Below, piece by piece: positions 1 to 10,717 of a stretch of 64,000 nt of DNA. The position numbers and the translations under genes are program-made. Under the pieces are notes generated by a model. That model was not told the origin of the DNA. It saw only the letters and a program-made list of their open reading frames with translations, and did no database searches. How positions within the stretch are numbered: position 1 is the stretch's first letter; each line of letters starts with the position of its first letter. The DNA comes from Linum tenue (lineage: Eukaryota; Streptophyta; Magnoliopsida; Malpighiales; Linaceae): assembly GCA_946122785.1 (NCBI GenBank), contig CAMGYJ010000005.1:66662200-66726199 (forward strand), given 5' to 3'.

Positions 1-410
1 AAAGACCAGAGAACCAATTCAACGCCCGGTCGGCTGTCGACGTGTGTTTTGCAGCCGGCGGTCGGGCTTCCCCAGTTCCCCTTTCTTTTCCGCTCCCCGT
101 TTGAGAATTTCAGGTGACTTACGATATACGAAGTAGGGTTTGCTACTCTTCTGGCGTCGTATCTTTTAAAAATATGACTAGGTCCTTGTACTTTTGTAAC
201 TTACAGCTCAGTCCTTCTAATTATCTAATACCCAAACCAATCCAGCAGGTTTCACTTTCAATTCATGTCCGGAGATTCAATCGAGTGCTTCGATCGGTTC
301 GTTTAAGCGGTGACGGAAACCAGATTCCGTAGCTTGCTTACCTCGGCCTAAAAACTGACCTTGATTTCTTGGTGGTGGTTGTGCACATTGCCTTCCAGGG
401 TAATTTCGCC
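1..410 (+). other. 5' flank and probable 5' UTR of the MED27 copy
   Basis: No coding region is recognised. The stretch ends directly at the MED27 initiator ATG at 411 (context CGCC-ATG-GAT, a good plant start context). It probably holds the leader, and perhaps a leader intron, but no TATA box or convincing splice pair could be fixed. Confidence 0.35.
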
Positions 411-2596
411 ATGGATGTGAAACCCAATTTCCCAATGCAATTCCAGCAGCAGCTTCCGCAGCTACAACAGCAATCGGAGCCTCAAGCCGCAGCAACTCCA
501 AGTACAAGCGCAGGTCAGCCGGGGGAGGCGCCGCCGAAGCAGGTGGCGATGGCCGTAGACAGGCTAGCCCAGGCTGCGCGACTAATTGCTGATGTGAGGA
601 TCGGCGCTGACCGGCTCCTGGAGGCGTTGTTCTTCGCCGCCCAGTCTCACCAGAGCGACAAGACCTTGCAGTTTTTGCTCAAGGAAGATGCTAGCATGCG
701 CCAGCACCTCCAGGACCTGCGCACTGTTGGTATGTGTATCGTCTGTCGTTTCCATTCGCTCCTGCAGAAATTGTAGGCAGGGTAAAGTTCATATTTTTCT
801 TGCTTGATTTTGCTAGGAAGCAGCTAGAGGAAACTGGGGTTCTCAACGATTCCATGAAATCTAGGGCAACTCTTGGGGTTTGCATATACCATTAGTGTGC
901 CCAGATGGCGCAGTTGTTGCTTATGCGTGGAAACGTCAACTAGCTGGGCAGGCTGGTGCATCTGCTGTGGACAGAACCAGGTTTGTATTGGACTTACTGT
1001 CTGTGATGGCAACTGATGCTTCAAATTTGTGCTCTTCCAAGCAATGTTGCTGCTTGATATGGTGAAGGTCTCAGATTAGGGTTGTGGAAAAGATGATTCT
1101 TAAATTATGGTGTCACTGGGTAAATCAATCATGGCATCATCACCAGTATTGTCTGTGTGTAGGGTTTAATTTAAGTGGTAAATGTGCATTTTCAGGTTAG
1201 CTCTGAAGGCATTCTCGGATCAGAAAAGGAGATTTTTTCCACACCTTGATGATGAATCGGAAGATCAAAGTACAGAGCCAGATTCTAAGAACCTTGCAGG
1301 CCTCCGGCACCGTTAACAAGTCAGCTAGGCGAACTTGGAGACTTCAAATCTCTCGCTGATGTTCTAGCTCGTGTGGAAAAGGAAGTCCCCAACGTCAAAG
1401 TTCTTATGTACGAACGCCGCGATTGGTTGAAACGAGCTTCTTCTTTACCGAGTTCAGGAAATGAGAAGTCAATTGAATCATCTAAAGAGCATAGTTTTCA
1501 CAGTTTAAATAAAATGCGAGCAGGACCACAGAGTGCAGGTGCCTCTGGAAGGACTTCTGTTATTGAAATATCGTTTCCTTGTACCTTGAGAGCTGTAGTA
1601 TCGTTGCATCCTGCCGGTTCCATTAATCCAGATGCAGTTGCATTCTTTTCCCCGGATGAGGTAAGTCCTGTTAACCAGTTGAATCACTCGTTTTGTTCTA
1701 GTTGTCGGGTTAAGTTATGGGCCCCCGTTTAGCAGACATTCTGCACCTTGCATCGTCTCGTACTATTTGTTCTAGAAAAGCATAGAGATGTGAGGGTGAT
1801 ACACAGTAGTTTGGAAGCCCAGATAGGTTTTGTAATTATATTGTCAAGCTTCGATCATGCTACCTGATTTTATTCCTTGAGGCTCTTGCTTCATTCTTTA
1901 TCAACTTGAACTTTTCTAACTCCACGTTGTTGGGATTATTTGCCTTTTTGCCAGGGAGGCAGCTACATGCATGCCAGAGGTTCTTCCATCTATCATGTCT
2001 TTAGACACATCACGGTAACAGCCTCTATTTCAGACATGTTTGAGAAATTACATAAGCCAACTTTCTGAGACATGGTATCTTATCTTCCCAAGTTGAGACC
2101 CCAAATGTGTTATCGCCTTATGCAGGCATGCCGGTATAGCTCTGCAGCATTTTCTTGGAGTCAGGAGCGAAACTGCTTTATACTTTCTTCTGGTACTATC
2201 ATAGATATCCGAACTCAACTTTGGTTCTTCCTTGTTCATAGTCGACGTTCTAATTTCTATTGCCATTTGTTTCCCCCGCCTGCTTGTTTCTGAAGACTGG
2301 ATATGCAGCTACCAGACATTATTTTCCAAAGTTTGCGGGTGCGTATCTCCTCTCTTATGATCACTAGCTTTTGTAAAAAATGTGGATTATGGAAATCTTA
2401 ACTTGGTGCATGCAGTAAATGTGGGAAGCTATTATCAATGGATCGAAAAACATCGACAATCTACCTCCAGTCCGTCGTTCTTTCCGACAATTCTACCCTG
2501 TTAGAGAATCGCCAGCTGAAACCACTTCATCAACCAAGGACCAAGTTTTCGAGATCCCGGGCTTATCATATGGGATGCTATACGGACGAGTTGTAG
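411..2596 (+). pseudogene. MED27: Mediator complex subunit 27 (MED27), seven exons, frame disrupted
   Basis: MED27 is a tail-module subunit of the Mediator co-activator, which links transcription factors to RNA polymerase II in the nucleus. Recognisable exons are about 411-729, 817-980, 1196-1660, 1955-2014, 2126-2192, 2296-2338 and 2416-2596, with GT/AG borders. Conserved blocks appear in order: a Gln-rich N-terminus, AARLIADVRIGADRLLEALF, DASMRQHLQDLRTVG, PLVCPDGAVVAYAWKRQLAG, QKRRFFPHLDD, the block ending FFSPDE, GGSYMHARG, a CGKCGKLL zinc-ribbon-like pair, and the C-terminal AYHMGCYTDEL ending at 2596. The frame breaks in exon 2 near 820 and 863, in exon 3 near 1300, around the exon 4/5 and 5/6 borders, and in exon 7 near 2460. 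Most breaks look like one base lost from a short homopolymer, and I saw no substitution-type nonsense codon. Introns are retained, so this is not a processed copy. It is either a recently decaying duplicate or a real gene damaged by assembly error. Confidence 0.8.
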
Positions 2597-3230
2597 TTTC
2601 GATTAGGTATTATACTAGGACCAATGCAAATGTTAATGACATACCCTGATCCTCCTATCTTCTTTCCTTGGGATTTAGTCATTTTGACCACGAGGACAAA
2701 TATGTTTTCTTCTACTTCTAATTCCAATAGTTTGCTAGGCAATGTTTAAACAAACCATCATCTGCGGAAAAGTCCACTTGCTGATTTGGAGCCCTTGACC
2801 TTGTTCACAGTTTAAAGCTCGAAACAAAAGGAATTTCAATCTATTGCTTTGGGTTTTTACTCCCCTTATATCTCTAACTTGCTCAGGGATAACGTGTTTA
2901 ATCCCATGGCATAGAGATAATGATAGTGGGCCTCATGGGTGGGCCGTCTGGTTAATGAGCGTAAGTAATTGTGGCTGATTCTTGGCTGTAGGTTTTTTGC
3001 TGGAAGAGTATAAATGGGTCGCTGAGTTTATTGTGGGTAGCTACGCCACGGGCCCGCCAAGTGCATAAGGTTTTATTTCGTTTTTATTTAAAAACTCGAC
3101 TTAGCTCGTTGTAGAAATTAGGAGTGATTATAGCCTTTTCGACTTTGATATATCAGTGAATTACGTGTAAAATTTGAAAAATTTAAAAAATCAAGTATTC
3201 ATTAAGGCTTTAACCCTCTCTCCAATTATT
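2597..3230. other. 3' flank of MED27; no gene seen
   Basis: AT-rich sequence after the MED27 stop, presumably 3' UTR and downstream flank. No coding similarity or repeat structure was recognised until the LINE target site at 3231. Confidence 0.4.
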
Positions 3231-3249
3231 ATGGTTTAAATTTGCCTCC
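3231..3249. repeat. Target-site duplication, left copy (19 bp)
   Basis: ATGGTTTAAATTTGCCTCC occurs here and again, identically, at 4339-4357 after the poly(A) tail of the LINE fragment between them. This is the hallmark of target-primed reverse transcription. Confidence 0.9.
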
Positions 3250-4338
3250 TTACGTCTGGGATTACACCGTTAAGTCAGGATACCATTTGGGAGTTCGGGT
3301 TAGTCGATCTGGTCGTGGTTGGAAGGAAGAGGTGTCATGGTTTGATGCGGCGTTTTGGAAAGGGTGTGGGGTCTCAATATTCCCGAAGCTCAAGGTCTTC
3401 TTGTGGCAAGTTATGCGACGAGTGTTGCCGACGATGGAAGCGCTGCGCGAGAAGGGTGTGATGTTCCCTCGGAATGTCCAGTTTGCTGTATTGAAAGTGA
3501 ATCCATTGAGCACTTGTTCCTTCACTGTCGAGTGGCTCAGGAGCTGTGGGTTGCCTCGGGGTTAATGCCATCAAGGGTTGGTGTTCCGGAGATTAACATC
3601 GCTTTGTTTTTGCGTCGCTGGTTTGAGCAGAATGCTGATCCGGACCTTATCATGGCCTTTGTTTCACTCCTTTGGCGGGTTTGGAAGTCCCGCAATTGGG
3701 CGGCCTTTGATGGAATACAATACACAACCCCGCCCTTTTGCATCAGTTCACTGTCCAGGTCCAGGAATGGAGAAATGTGGCCGATGGTACTCCTGCTCGC
3801 GCACCTCCTGCCAGCTGCTTGGCGCGCCGATCCTGCCTCCCTCTTCCTCTCTGCTGCGGTGCTTCATTGATGGGGCTGTGTGTGCTGATTCTCATGGTGC
3901 GGCTGAGTGGTGATAGTGGATCATTCATGTGCCACTGTGTTTGCGTTCGGGTTCCAGTATGAGGGCATGGTTGATCCTTATTTGGTGGAACTTCTGGCGT
4001 TTAGGGATGCTATTCGCTAGTGTGCTATAAATGATATTCAGGATATAGAGTTCCTTGGGGGTGCACAGGTTGTGGTGAAGCAGATTGATCGAGGTGATAT
4101 GATGGATGCTAGAGGTGGTGCAATTCTGCGGGAAGTTAATGGTTGGAAAGGACAGTTCTCGAGGTTCAATATCCGGTATATAGGTAGGTGTTGCAATCGG
4201 GTGGCCCATTTGGTGGCTAAGAAAGCCTTTCCTTGTGTCCTGTCAGTATTTCGGGGTTTGATTTTCGCATTTGGGCGAGTTCGGTGCTGTACTTTATATC
4301 TTTTCTTGGTAATGCAAGTTATCTATTGGCAAAAAAAA
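3250..4338 (+). mobile_element. 5'-truncated L1-type LINE with poly(A) tail
   Basis: Only the 3' end of ORF2 remains. It covers the zinc-binding reverse-transcriptase-associated domain (zf-RVT: W-D-Y-T-V-K-S-G-Y, then LFLHCRVAQELW) and the C-terminal plant-type RNase H tail (RCCNRVAHLVAKKAF near 4190-4230). The frame shifts several times (around 3430, 3580 and after 3870), so nothing is translatable. The element ends in an A-run at 4331-4338. It resembles the same region of the full LINE at 45.9-53.1 kb but has a different 3' end, so it is a related but distinct subfamily. Confidence 0.85.
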
Positions 4339-4357
4339 ATGGTTTAAATTTGCCTCC
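4339..4357. repeat. Target-site duplication, right copy (19 bp)
   Basis: Exact copy of 3231-3249 directly after the A-run of the truncated LINE. The first A is shared with the tail, so the boundary could move by one base. Confidence 0.9.
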
Positions 4358-6059
4358 CTCTTCAGACTTCTTATTTGGCCACTTAGTTGTTGTATTTAGT
4401 GTAGCTTACCTCCCAGAACTTCTCTCACTCTGTGTAAAAGTGAATCATCATGTTTCTTTCTTACTTCCTGCTCATCACAACCAGGGAAATATGAGTTTTA
4501 AGGCAAAAATGGTCTTTTAACCTCATCGAAACATAAATACCTGCAACTCGAGAATTATAATTTTACGTTTGGTGTTTAGTAACACTAACTTATGAATAGT
4601 TAAACTTATATTTTTTAATTTAATTTTATGTATTTGTTCATAATTATTCGATACGTTTTCTAATAAACTTGAGCAATTTTTCAATATCTTTTGAATAGTT
4701 GGATGGTCGAAATTTTTATCAAAATGTGCCTCATTGGCTAAAAACGCACGCACTACAGAAAATAACTAAAAAAGCTTGTTTAACAAAGAAAAAACAATAA
4801 CCACAACTTTGGTCCTCTTGTAGATAATAATTCATTAGATGTTTTTTTTAGGTGCTCTCCACATTTTTGCCACCCTTTTACTTTTAGCCCTCACGCAAGT
4901 CAAACCTAAAATAGCATCATAAAATCCATTTTAGCCCCCATCCCCTTTAGCCCTTGTTTGTTGGTCAGCATTAACCCTTAGGCCATCCTCAATCCAAGAC
5001 TAAAACTTAGGACTTAAAAGGCTAAAAGACCTTTTAGCCTCCTAATAAAAATAAACAGCTGCAGATTGGAGGCTATAATTTTTTTTAGGAGGCTATAATT
5101 CTAATTGATGAATAGTTGAACTGATGTTTTTAATTTAAATTTTATATATTTGTTCATTAGAATTCTATACAATATTTCAATAAAATTTGAGTCATTTTCG
5201 AGATATTATTATAGCTGAAATAATTTGCTAATAAATTTAATTGATAGTTTGTTATTTTGATTTCATTGTTTTATAGTCAATAGAACTTAAATTGTATTGT
5301 TTATGTAATTTTTATCTTCAAATAGCAAGGAATGGTCGAGATTTTCACAAAAATGGATTTCATTGACTAAAAAATACCACATAAGTCATTAAATAACTAC
5401 ACAAAAAAAAATGAAAAAGAAAAGCAGTCTCCGCATATTTGTGTCTTTGACCCTCTTTGTATATCATTGGTTGCTTTTTTTTGTTTGTAGGTGGTTCCCA
5501 CAACTTTGGCCCCCCTTTAGATTTATTGGGTGGATTGCATTTTCACATGACAAAGTGTTGTTTCTTATTTATAGTATAAAATATTCACCATATTTCTGTG
5601 GAGAATAAAGGATATTTTCAACTACTATTATAGGTTACTATGTTGTGTAATATCCATTAGATATTGGAATGCAAATTATAAAAATACTAATTAATCAAGT
5701 AATAAAATGCGTTTGTTTTCTTTACACATTGTTGGAGTGATGAAATTTTGAGGCAAATATAAGGATCCGCATGAGACAGTGAGAAGTGTTCAAATTGATA
5801 CCCTCCTACTAATTTGTAATGAACTTATTATAAATGTTAGTCAACTTTCTTAATATCTACTTGAAGAAATGCTTTTGCGAGTTTACCCATAACCCAATTA
5901 CATTCATCTATCATTCACCCAACCGAAATAGAAGAAAAATATGAGTAGATAACCGATCGCACTAAACCCAACTCATTAATAAATTAGTGTGCCAATTTGA
6001 TACCAAACCAACCCTACCCACATATTGTGTGCCCCTATCTGAAGTCACAAAGCACAAAC
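4358..6059. other. AT-rich intergenic stretch holding a diverged direct duplication
   Basis: No gene seen. Two blocks, about 4553-4830 and 5091-5520, share the same order of phrases: GAATAGTT, TTTAATTTAA, TTTGTTCAT, ATGGTCGA, CATTG-CTAAAAA and CACAACTTTGG. The second has extra inserted sequence. This looks like an old tandem or dispersed duplication of an unnamed AT-rich repeat. Confidence 0.4.
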
Positions 6060-6648
6060 ATCACAATCGGTTAAAAAAAGTAGGCAAAATACACTTGCAT
6101 AGCCAAAACTTTCACCTTTGTGCCACTTATAGCCACATTTGCCGAAATACCACTAATAGCCACTTTTGAAAGATGTTGCGTGCCAGATATAGCCATTTCC
6201 GTTAGAAACTATGACGGTGTTAATAACTCCGTCAACTTATTTGACGGTTGGCTGACGAGGCGCCAATCATCAACCACGTCAGCGACAACTAAGCAAAAAT
6301 TGACACGTCATCTTAATATTTATTTATTATTAAAAAAAATAAAAACTTTCCACTCTACCTGATCGCACGAGGCTTCCAAAAATCCCCATCTATTTCCAAA
6401 AAACGAAATTAGGGCTTCCTTCTCTCCATCTCTTCTAGAAAACGAAATTAAGGTTCTTCCCAAATTTCCTCTTCCCCACGAAGGAGATACACGAAGCTAA
6501 TCGTGTTTACTCCTCTTCCCCAAATCTTCTTCTAGTTTCTGAACGACTCGGCGTTTCTTCCTTCTTCCCCAAATCCCACTTCTTCTCGACCGATTCGCGA
6601 CCCCGAATAGCGATTTCTCCTGCCCAGAACTTCACGCGAAGGTCAGCC
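6060..6648 (+). other. Leader of the GRF zinc-finger remnant, with reiterated TAGCCA motif
   Basis: From 6085 the phrase (A/T)TAGCCA(C) recurs four times at about 25-45 bp spacing, followed by CT-rich leader-like sequence from 6350. Such starts are common at the ends of low-copy plant DNA transposons. I could not find a matching inverted end, so the element class is unproven. Confidence 0.3.
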
Positions 6649-7034
6649 ATGTCCAAGCGAGCATCTTCCTCAACTTCGACTAGCATCAATAGCCGAGGGG
6701 TAATTTGTTGGCACAAGAGCCATGTGTGGTGAATACATCTGGAACCGAAGCAAACCCAGGAAGACAGTTCTATGGGTGTCCATTTTGGATGGTAAGGTGT
6801 TTAGAGATGGGTTTTGAAATTGTCATTGATGTGGGTTCTAAGTTGAATGCTCGTATGGTGCAAGACGAGAAGAAGAACTGTCTTTTTTTGGTGGGTGCGA
6901 ATGAATGTCGATGAGATAGCATCATGACTCTGAAATTGGGTGTTCGACTTTGAATATTGAAGAAAGTTTGGGGCTAGCTGAGTGTAAGGCAGAAATGAGG
7001 AAGAAGAAGAAACTTTTGGCTGAAGAGCTATCAA
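6649..7034 (+). pseudogene. GRF-type zinc-finger protein fragment
   Basis: From an ATG at 6649 the sequence encodes a Ser/Thr-rich start, then the GRF zinc-finger signature TSGTEANPGRQFYGCPF (about 6735-6790) followed by RCLEMGFEIV. A charged Lys-rich coiled-coil-like tail ends where the hAT element begins at 7037 and resumes after it at 9446. GRF fingers bind single-stranded nucleic acid in DNA-repair proteins; small plant proteins with one GRF finger and a C-terminal coiled coil are common, often in repetitive DNA. The frame shifts once inside the finger near 6695 and the hAT insertion interrupts the tail. Its 3' neighbour is a Mutator-like transposase on the opposite strand. Confidence 0.5.
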
Positions 7035-7036
7035 AT

Positions 7037-9445
7037 TAGGGCTGTTAATCGGTCTCCGGTTTTTCGGTTACCACCGAAATCGTCGGTTTACTGACCAACC
7101 GAAAACCGTCGTTGCTTGCGGTTGTCGGTTGCGGTTGGCTAACATCAGCCGTGGGCAATTCGAGCGGTTGCGGTTAAACCGAAACCGTGCAAAGTAACCG
7201 CAAAAAACCGACCACACTTACCTGTCCTCAATACAACGTCGTTTGGCCACCTCTCCTCCCTGACCTAAATGGCGAAATCGGTGAAGGCCTCTCCTCCTCC
7301 CTGACCTAAATTTCGTTCCCCAGTCTCCTCACCCGCCCTCGTCCTCCCATTTCGTTCCCCAGTAATCCCTAGTCCCTACCCTCGCCGCCGCCCGCCAGTC
7401 GCCTCGTCCGGTCGTCCCCGTCGAGCTCGTCGGCCGTCGGCCGTCGCAGCGGCAGCGCCGTCCTCACTCCTCCCGCTCCCAACCTTCGCGCCGTCTGCCC
7501 TGTTCTCCCGCCGAACATAAGTCGTCCAACAGAAGTCGTCGTCGCCGACGCTGCCGTCTTCTGCCCCGGAATCCCGCCGTCGTCTGCCCTGTTCTCCCGC
7601 CGTCTTCTGCCCTGTTCAATCACCGATTCACCATCACCAATGTAAGTCTCCAACAGCCCCAAGAACATTAGTAGGGATTTCGGATTTGTGATGATGATTG
7701 TGGTCACTATATATATAGGCAGGCTTGTTTTGGTGGTGTCGTGTGATTTGATATCAGTAAGGTTTGGAATTCTTAATTATGGATGGTGGACATAAGATCA
7801 TTATGAATTTATGATTTTCATTCAACTGCTCTCTTAATTTGTCCTTAAGGGCCTCCATTCCCGAATGAATATGATAATTCATTAATTAATTATGAAAGCT
7901 TGGTTCCAACTTCCAAGTTCCAACCCACTTGCTTGCCAAGCCAGTTCACTGTTGCGCCCCACTTGCTAAATCTCACACAAACACATCATTTTTATGTGTT
8001 TTAAAATAAGACCCTTGTTCTTTGCATGTGCTGATCAGTGAGACCTTCAATGATAATGTTTTGTTTTGGCAGGTTTACAATTGTATGCAATTGTTGATGT
8101 TACATGATGCTAATTGTTCTATTTACTTGTTTTTATTGATTAAAACAGGATAGAGTGGACGTGGTAAGAAACCACGTGGTCGTGGTCGTGGAAGAGGAGA
8201 ACAAGGAGCAAGAGGTGCTCCTCCTCCGGCTTCTCAACCGCGGTTCCTTCGCAACCTGCTACTCCTTCTACCGGAGCTACTACAGCCGGAGGACTTACTC
8301 CAAATATGGCGGTTGCAGCTGAGAATGTAGAAGGTATTGCAGCTGATAATGTAGCAGCACCGGCTTGAGTCGAGAATGCAAATGTGGAAGCTGGGGGAGA
8401 TGCAACGGGAAGTGCAAATGATGCAGCATCAAAGAAGAGGAAAGTTGAATGTTGGAATGTCTTCAAAGCGATACTGGTTGATGGCTACCCATTTGGAGAA
8501 TGTATATTCTGCAAGACAAAGATTGCAGCACATCCGAAGTTTAATGGGACAAGTGCAATGAATACACATAGGAGGCATGTGCGAGGAAAAGGCTGAAGGA
8601 GAGTGGTAGCTCTCAAACTTTGTTGAATCTGCAGTCAACATCTACAGCTACTGGTGGTCAGGTAGGATCTCTTTCGACATGGAAGTTTGATCAGACTAAA
8701 ACTAGGATTGGTCTAGCTGAGATGATTATATTGGATGAGCTTCCCTTTTGATGGAACCCAAAGTTTTTCAGTTGATCCTACTTCTACTCCTACCCCCATA
8801 GTTGATGGACTTGATGATGTTGCTGAATATGATTCTGATGTCAATCCTGATGATGAGAATGAAGATCTTAGAGTAAATGATGACATCGGGCTAGACGATT
8901 TGGAGCGAGATCCCCGAATTTCGGGCATGTAAAAGATTTGGAGAATGAACTTGTTATCTATGGCTTGTTGTGATTTGTGAACTTGTGACTGTTGAATTGT
9001 TGGCATGTAAAAGATTTATGGTGTGTGATGAATGATGACTTGACTTGTGATTTAATTGTGGTTGGGTTAGACTTTATGTTCTGATTTGATAATAGAGCAT
9101 AGGTTTTTAGATTTTTAGAAAAGGGCACAGCAGGTTTTTAGAAAAAATGCAGCAGGTGTGTGTGCTGTGTGCAGAAAAAATGCAGCAGGTCTGCAGGTGT
9201 GTGTGCTGATAATGTGCAGGGTTCTGGATCGGTTTTGTTGGTCGGTTTCTGACCGAAACCGAAAACCGACCGACTCTGGCGGTTTCGGCTAACCGCCCGT
9301 TCAAACCGAGACCGACGGTTTCGGTTGCCGGTTAACCGAGGATGGCGGCGGTGTCGGCTTCGGTTGAGGAAAACGACGTGTTTCGGTTTCGGCTAACCGA
9401 CGGTGCAGTTCGATTAAACTGAAACCGCACCGACTAACAGCCCTA
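7037..9445 (+). mobile_element. Non-autonomous hAT element with BED zinc-finger exon, internally deleted
   Basis: The ends are inverted: TAGGGCTGTTAATCGGT at 7037 and ACCGACTAACAGCCCTA ending at 9445, with one mismatch. Both subterminal 200-bp regions are packed with CGGTT/AACCG motifs, which resemble hAT transposase-binding repeats. The flanks are TATCAAAT (left) and ATCAAGAT (right), an imperfect 8-bp duplication that fits if one base was lost on the left. The inner gene keeps the BED finger and the start of the transposase body but lacks the catalytic core. The element sits inside the GRF gene remnant. Confidence 0.75.
8376..8932 (+). pseudogene. hAT transposase remnant: BED zinc finger plus acidic C-terminal tail
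   Basis: The BED-type finger is clear: CWNVFKAILVDGYPFGECIF with C-x2-C, then NGTSAMNTHRRHV with H-x3/4-H (8445-8580). A frameshift near 8585 leads into the conserved segment FDQTKTRIGLAEMIILDELPF (8688-8750), which precedes the catalytic body in RICESLEEPER/DAYSLEEPER-type proteins. A stop follows directly, and the next open frame is a short acidic tail ending DDLERDPRISGM at 8932. The DDE core and the C-terminal hAT dimerisation domain are missing, so this is an internal-deletion derivative that would need a transposase supplied in trans. Confidence 0.7.
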
Positions 9446-9735
9446 ATCAAGATGGATGAAGGCACATGAAATTATGCTAGCTGAAGGAAGGAAGTTAATC
9501 ATGAAATCCATGTAATTCGAGCTTTATTGACAGTGATTTTCGTACTGAACCTAATATTGGTTATTCTTATGTTGCACCACGTTATTATGTGGTAGGAAAT
9601 TAATCGACATTGTTGATGTAATTCGACATTTGTATGAAGCAATTGGTATTTGTGTTCTTAATGTATGCATGCTCTTAATGTAGTTGTGTCCTTGACATTT
9701 TTACCAAAATGTTTCTGAAAACGTCATTACAAGAG
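9446..9735 (+). other. Continuation of the GRF-gene tail and 3' sequence
   Basis: The sequence resumes the interrupted host (AAGATGGATGAAGGCAC...) and runs through AT-rich, 3'-UTR-like DNA. The border with the convergent Mutator-like unit is not sharp; I place it near 9735. Confidence 0.3.
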
Positions 9736-9785
9736 AAGCCTAACACAATAGCATAATCCAAGTTGTTCATTACATAGTAGCCTAG

Positions 9786-9930
9786 CATACTCCGATTTGT
9801 TCATAATCCGAGCAAAACATTACATAAGTCTGCCTATCAACATACTCCGAGTTGTTCTTAATCCGAGCATTGCATTACATTAGTCTGCCTACCAAACATA
9901 CTAATATACTCCGAGAGTGTTCATAAAATG
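9786..9930. repeat. 55-bp direct repeat (about 2.5 copies) in the 3' region of the MULE
   Basis: CATACTCCGA(T/G)TTGTTC followed by AATCCGAGCA and TAGTCTGCCTA repeats at 9786 and 9841, with a degenerate third start (ATACTCCGAGAGTGTTCATAA) near 9905. It lies downstream of the transposase stop on the minus strand. Confidence 0.7.
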
Positions 9931-10717
9931 CCATACATGAGTCATCTTTCCCAAAAAAAAAAAACCTCTAGCGAGGTAGCTAATAGCTTAATGGCCTTGC
10001 ACAAAAAAGATTAGTTGACTCATGGATAGACAGGTCAAAGGCTGTGAGGGTGGGGGTTGACTTCCATTCATCTGGACCTTAGTGGGTTGCGTTTTCCAAA
10101 CGCTCGTCCTCTCGCACCATTGAGCTGAAATACAATTCTAAAAATCAGCCATTACATTCATCTTTGATAACAACAAGCCTTTAACCGTATAAATACTTAC
10201 TCTAACGTATTGGTTCCCAGTATGCTCTGACACGTAGACTCCAACTCCGCTTGTGGCAACTCGCAACTCGCATTCAACAGTCCTCCGATCAGCAACATTT
10301 AGCCTAACGTCCTACCATAGCAAGCACAACACACATTCAATAAGTTGTTGAGGTTCAAATTCATCAACACAATTAGCCTAATATTCTATCCAAATCCATT
10401 CACTTACTTGTATACCAACTCCTCGGTTTAGAGGACATGTTCGTACATTATGCGTACTCGAACCGCACTTGGAACAGTGACCTACTCTTGCTCTCTAAGC
10501 TGTATTGTCGCTGTTTACTGCTCTTTGAGCTGTGTTGTCGTTGTTTACTGGATTTGCTGCTGTTCTTGGTCGTTTGCATCTACCTCCATTGTTTCCTGTA
10601 GGTTGTGCTGCTGCTCTAGTGTAGTGGTGTTGTTCTACCAAAGAAAATAGAGAAAAACGTTAGAAACAACTATTAATTAGAAACCACTGCTGCAATCGTG
10701 TATAAAACTGAATATAA

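Noticed and set aside
7369..7707. 112-codon minus-strand open frame in the hAT element
   Set aside because: Arg/Gly-rich translation of a CG-rich 5' region, no domain, opposite to the transposase remnant.
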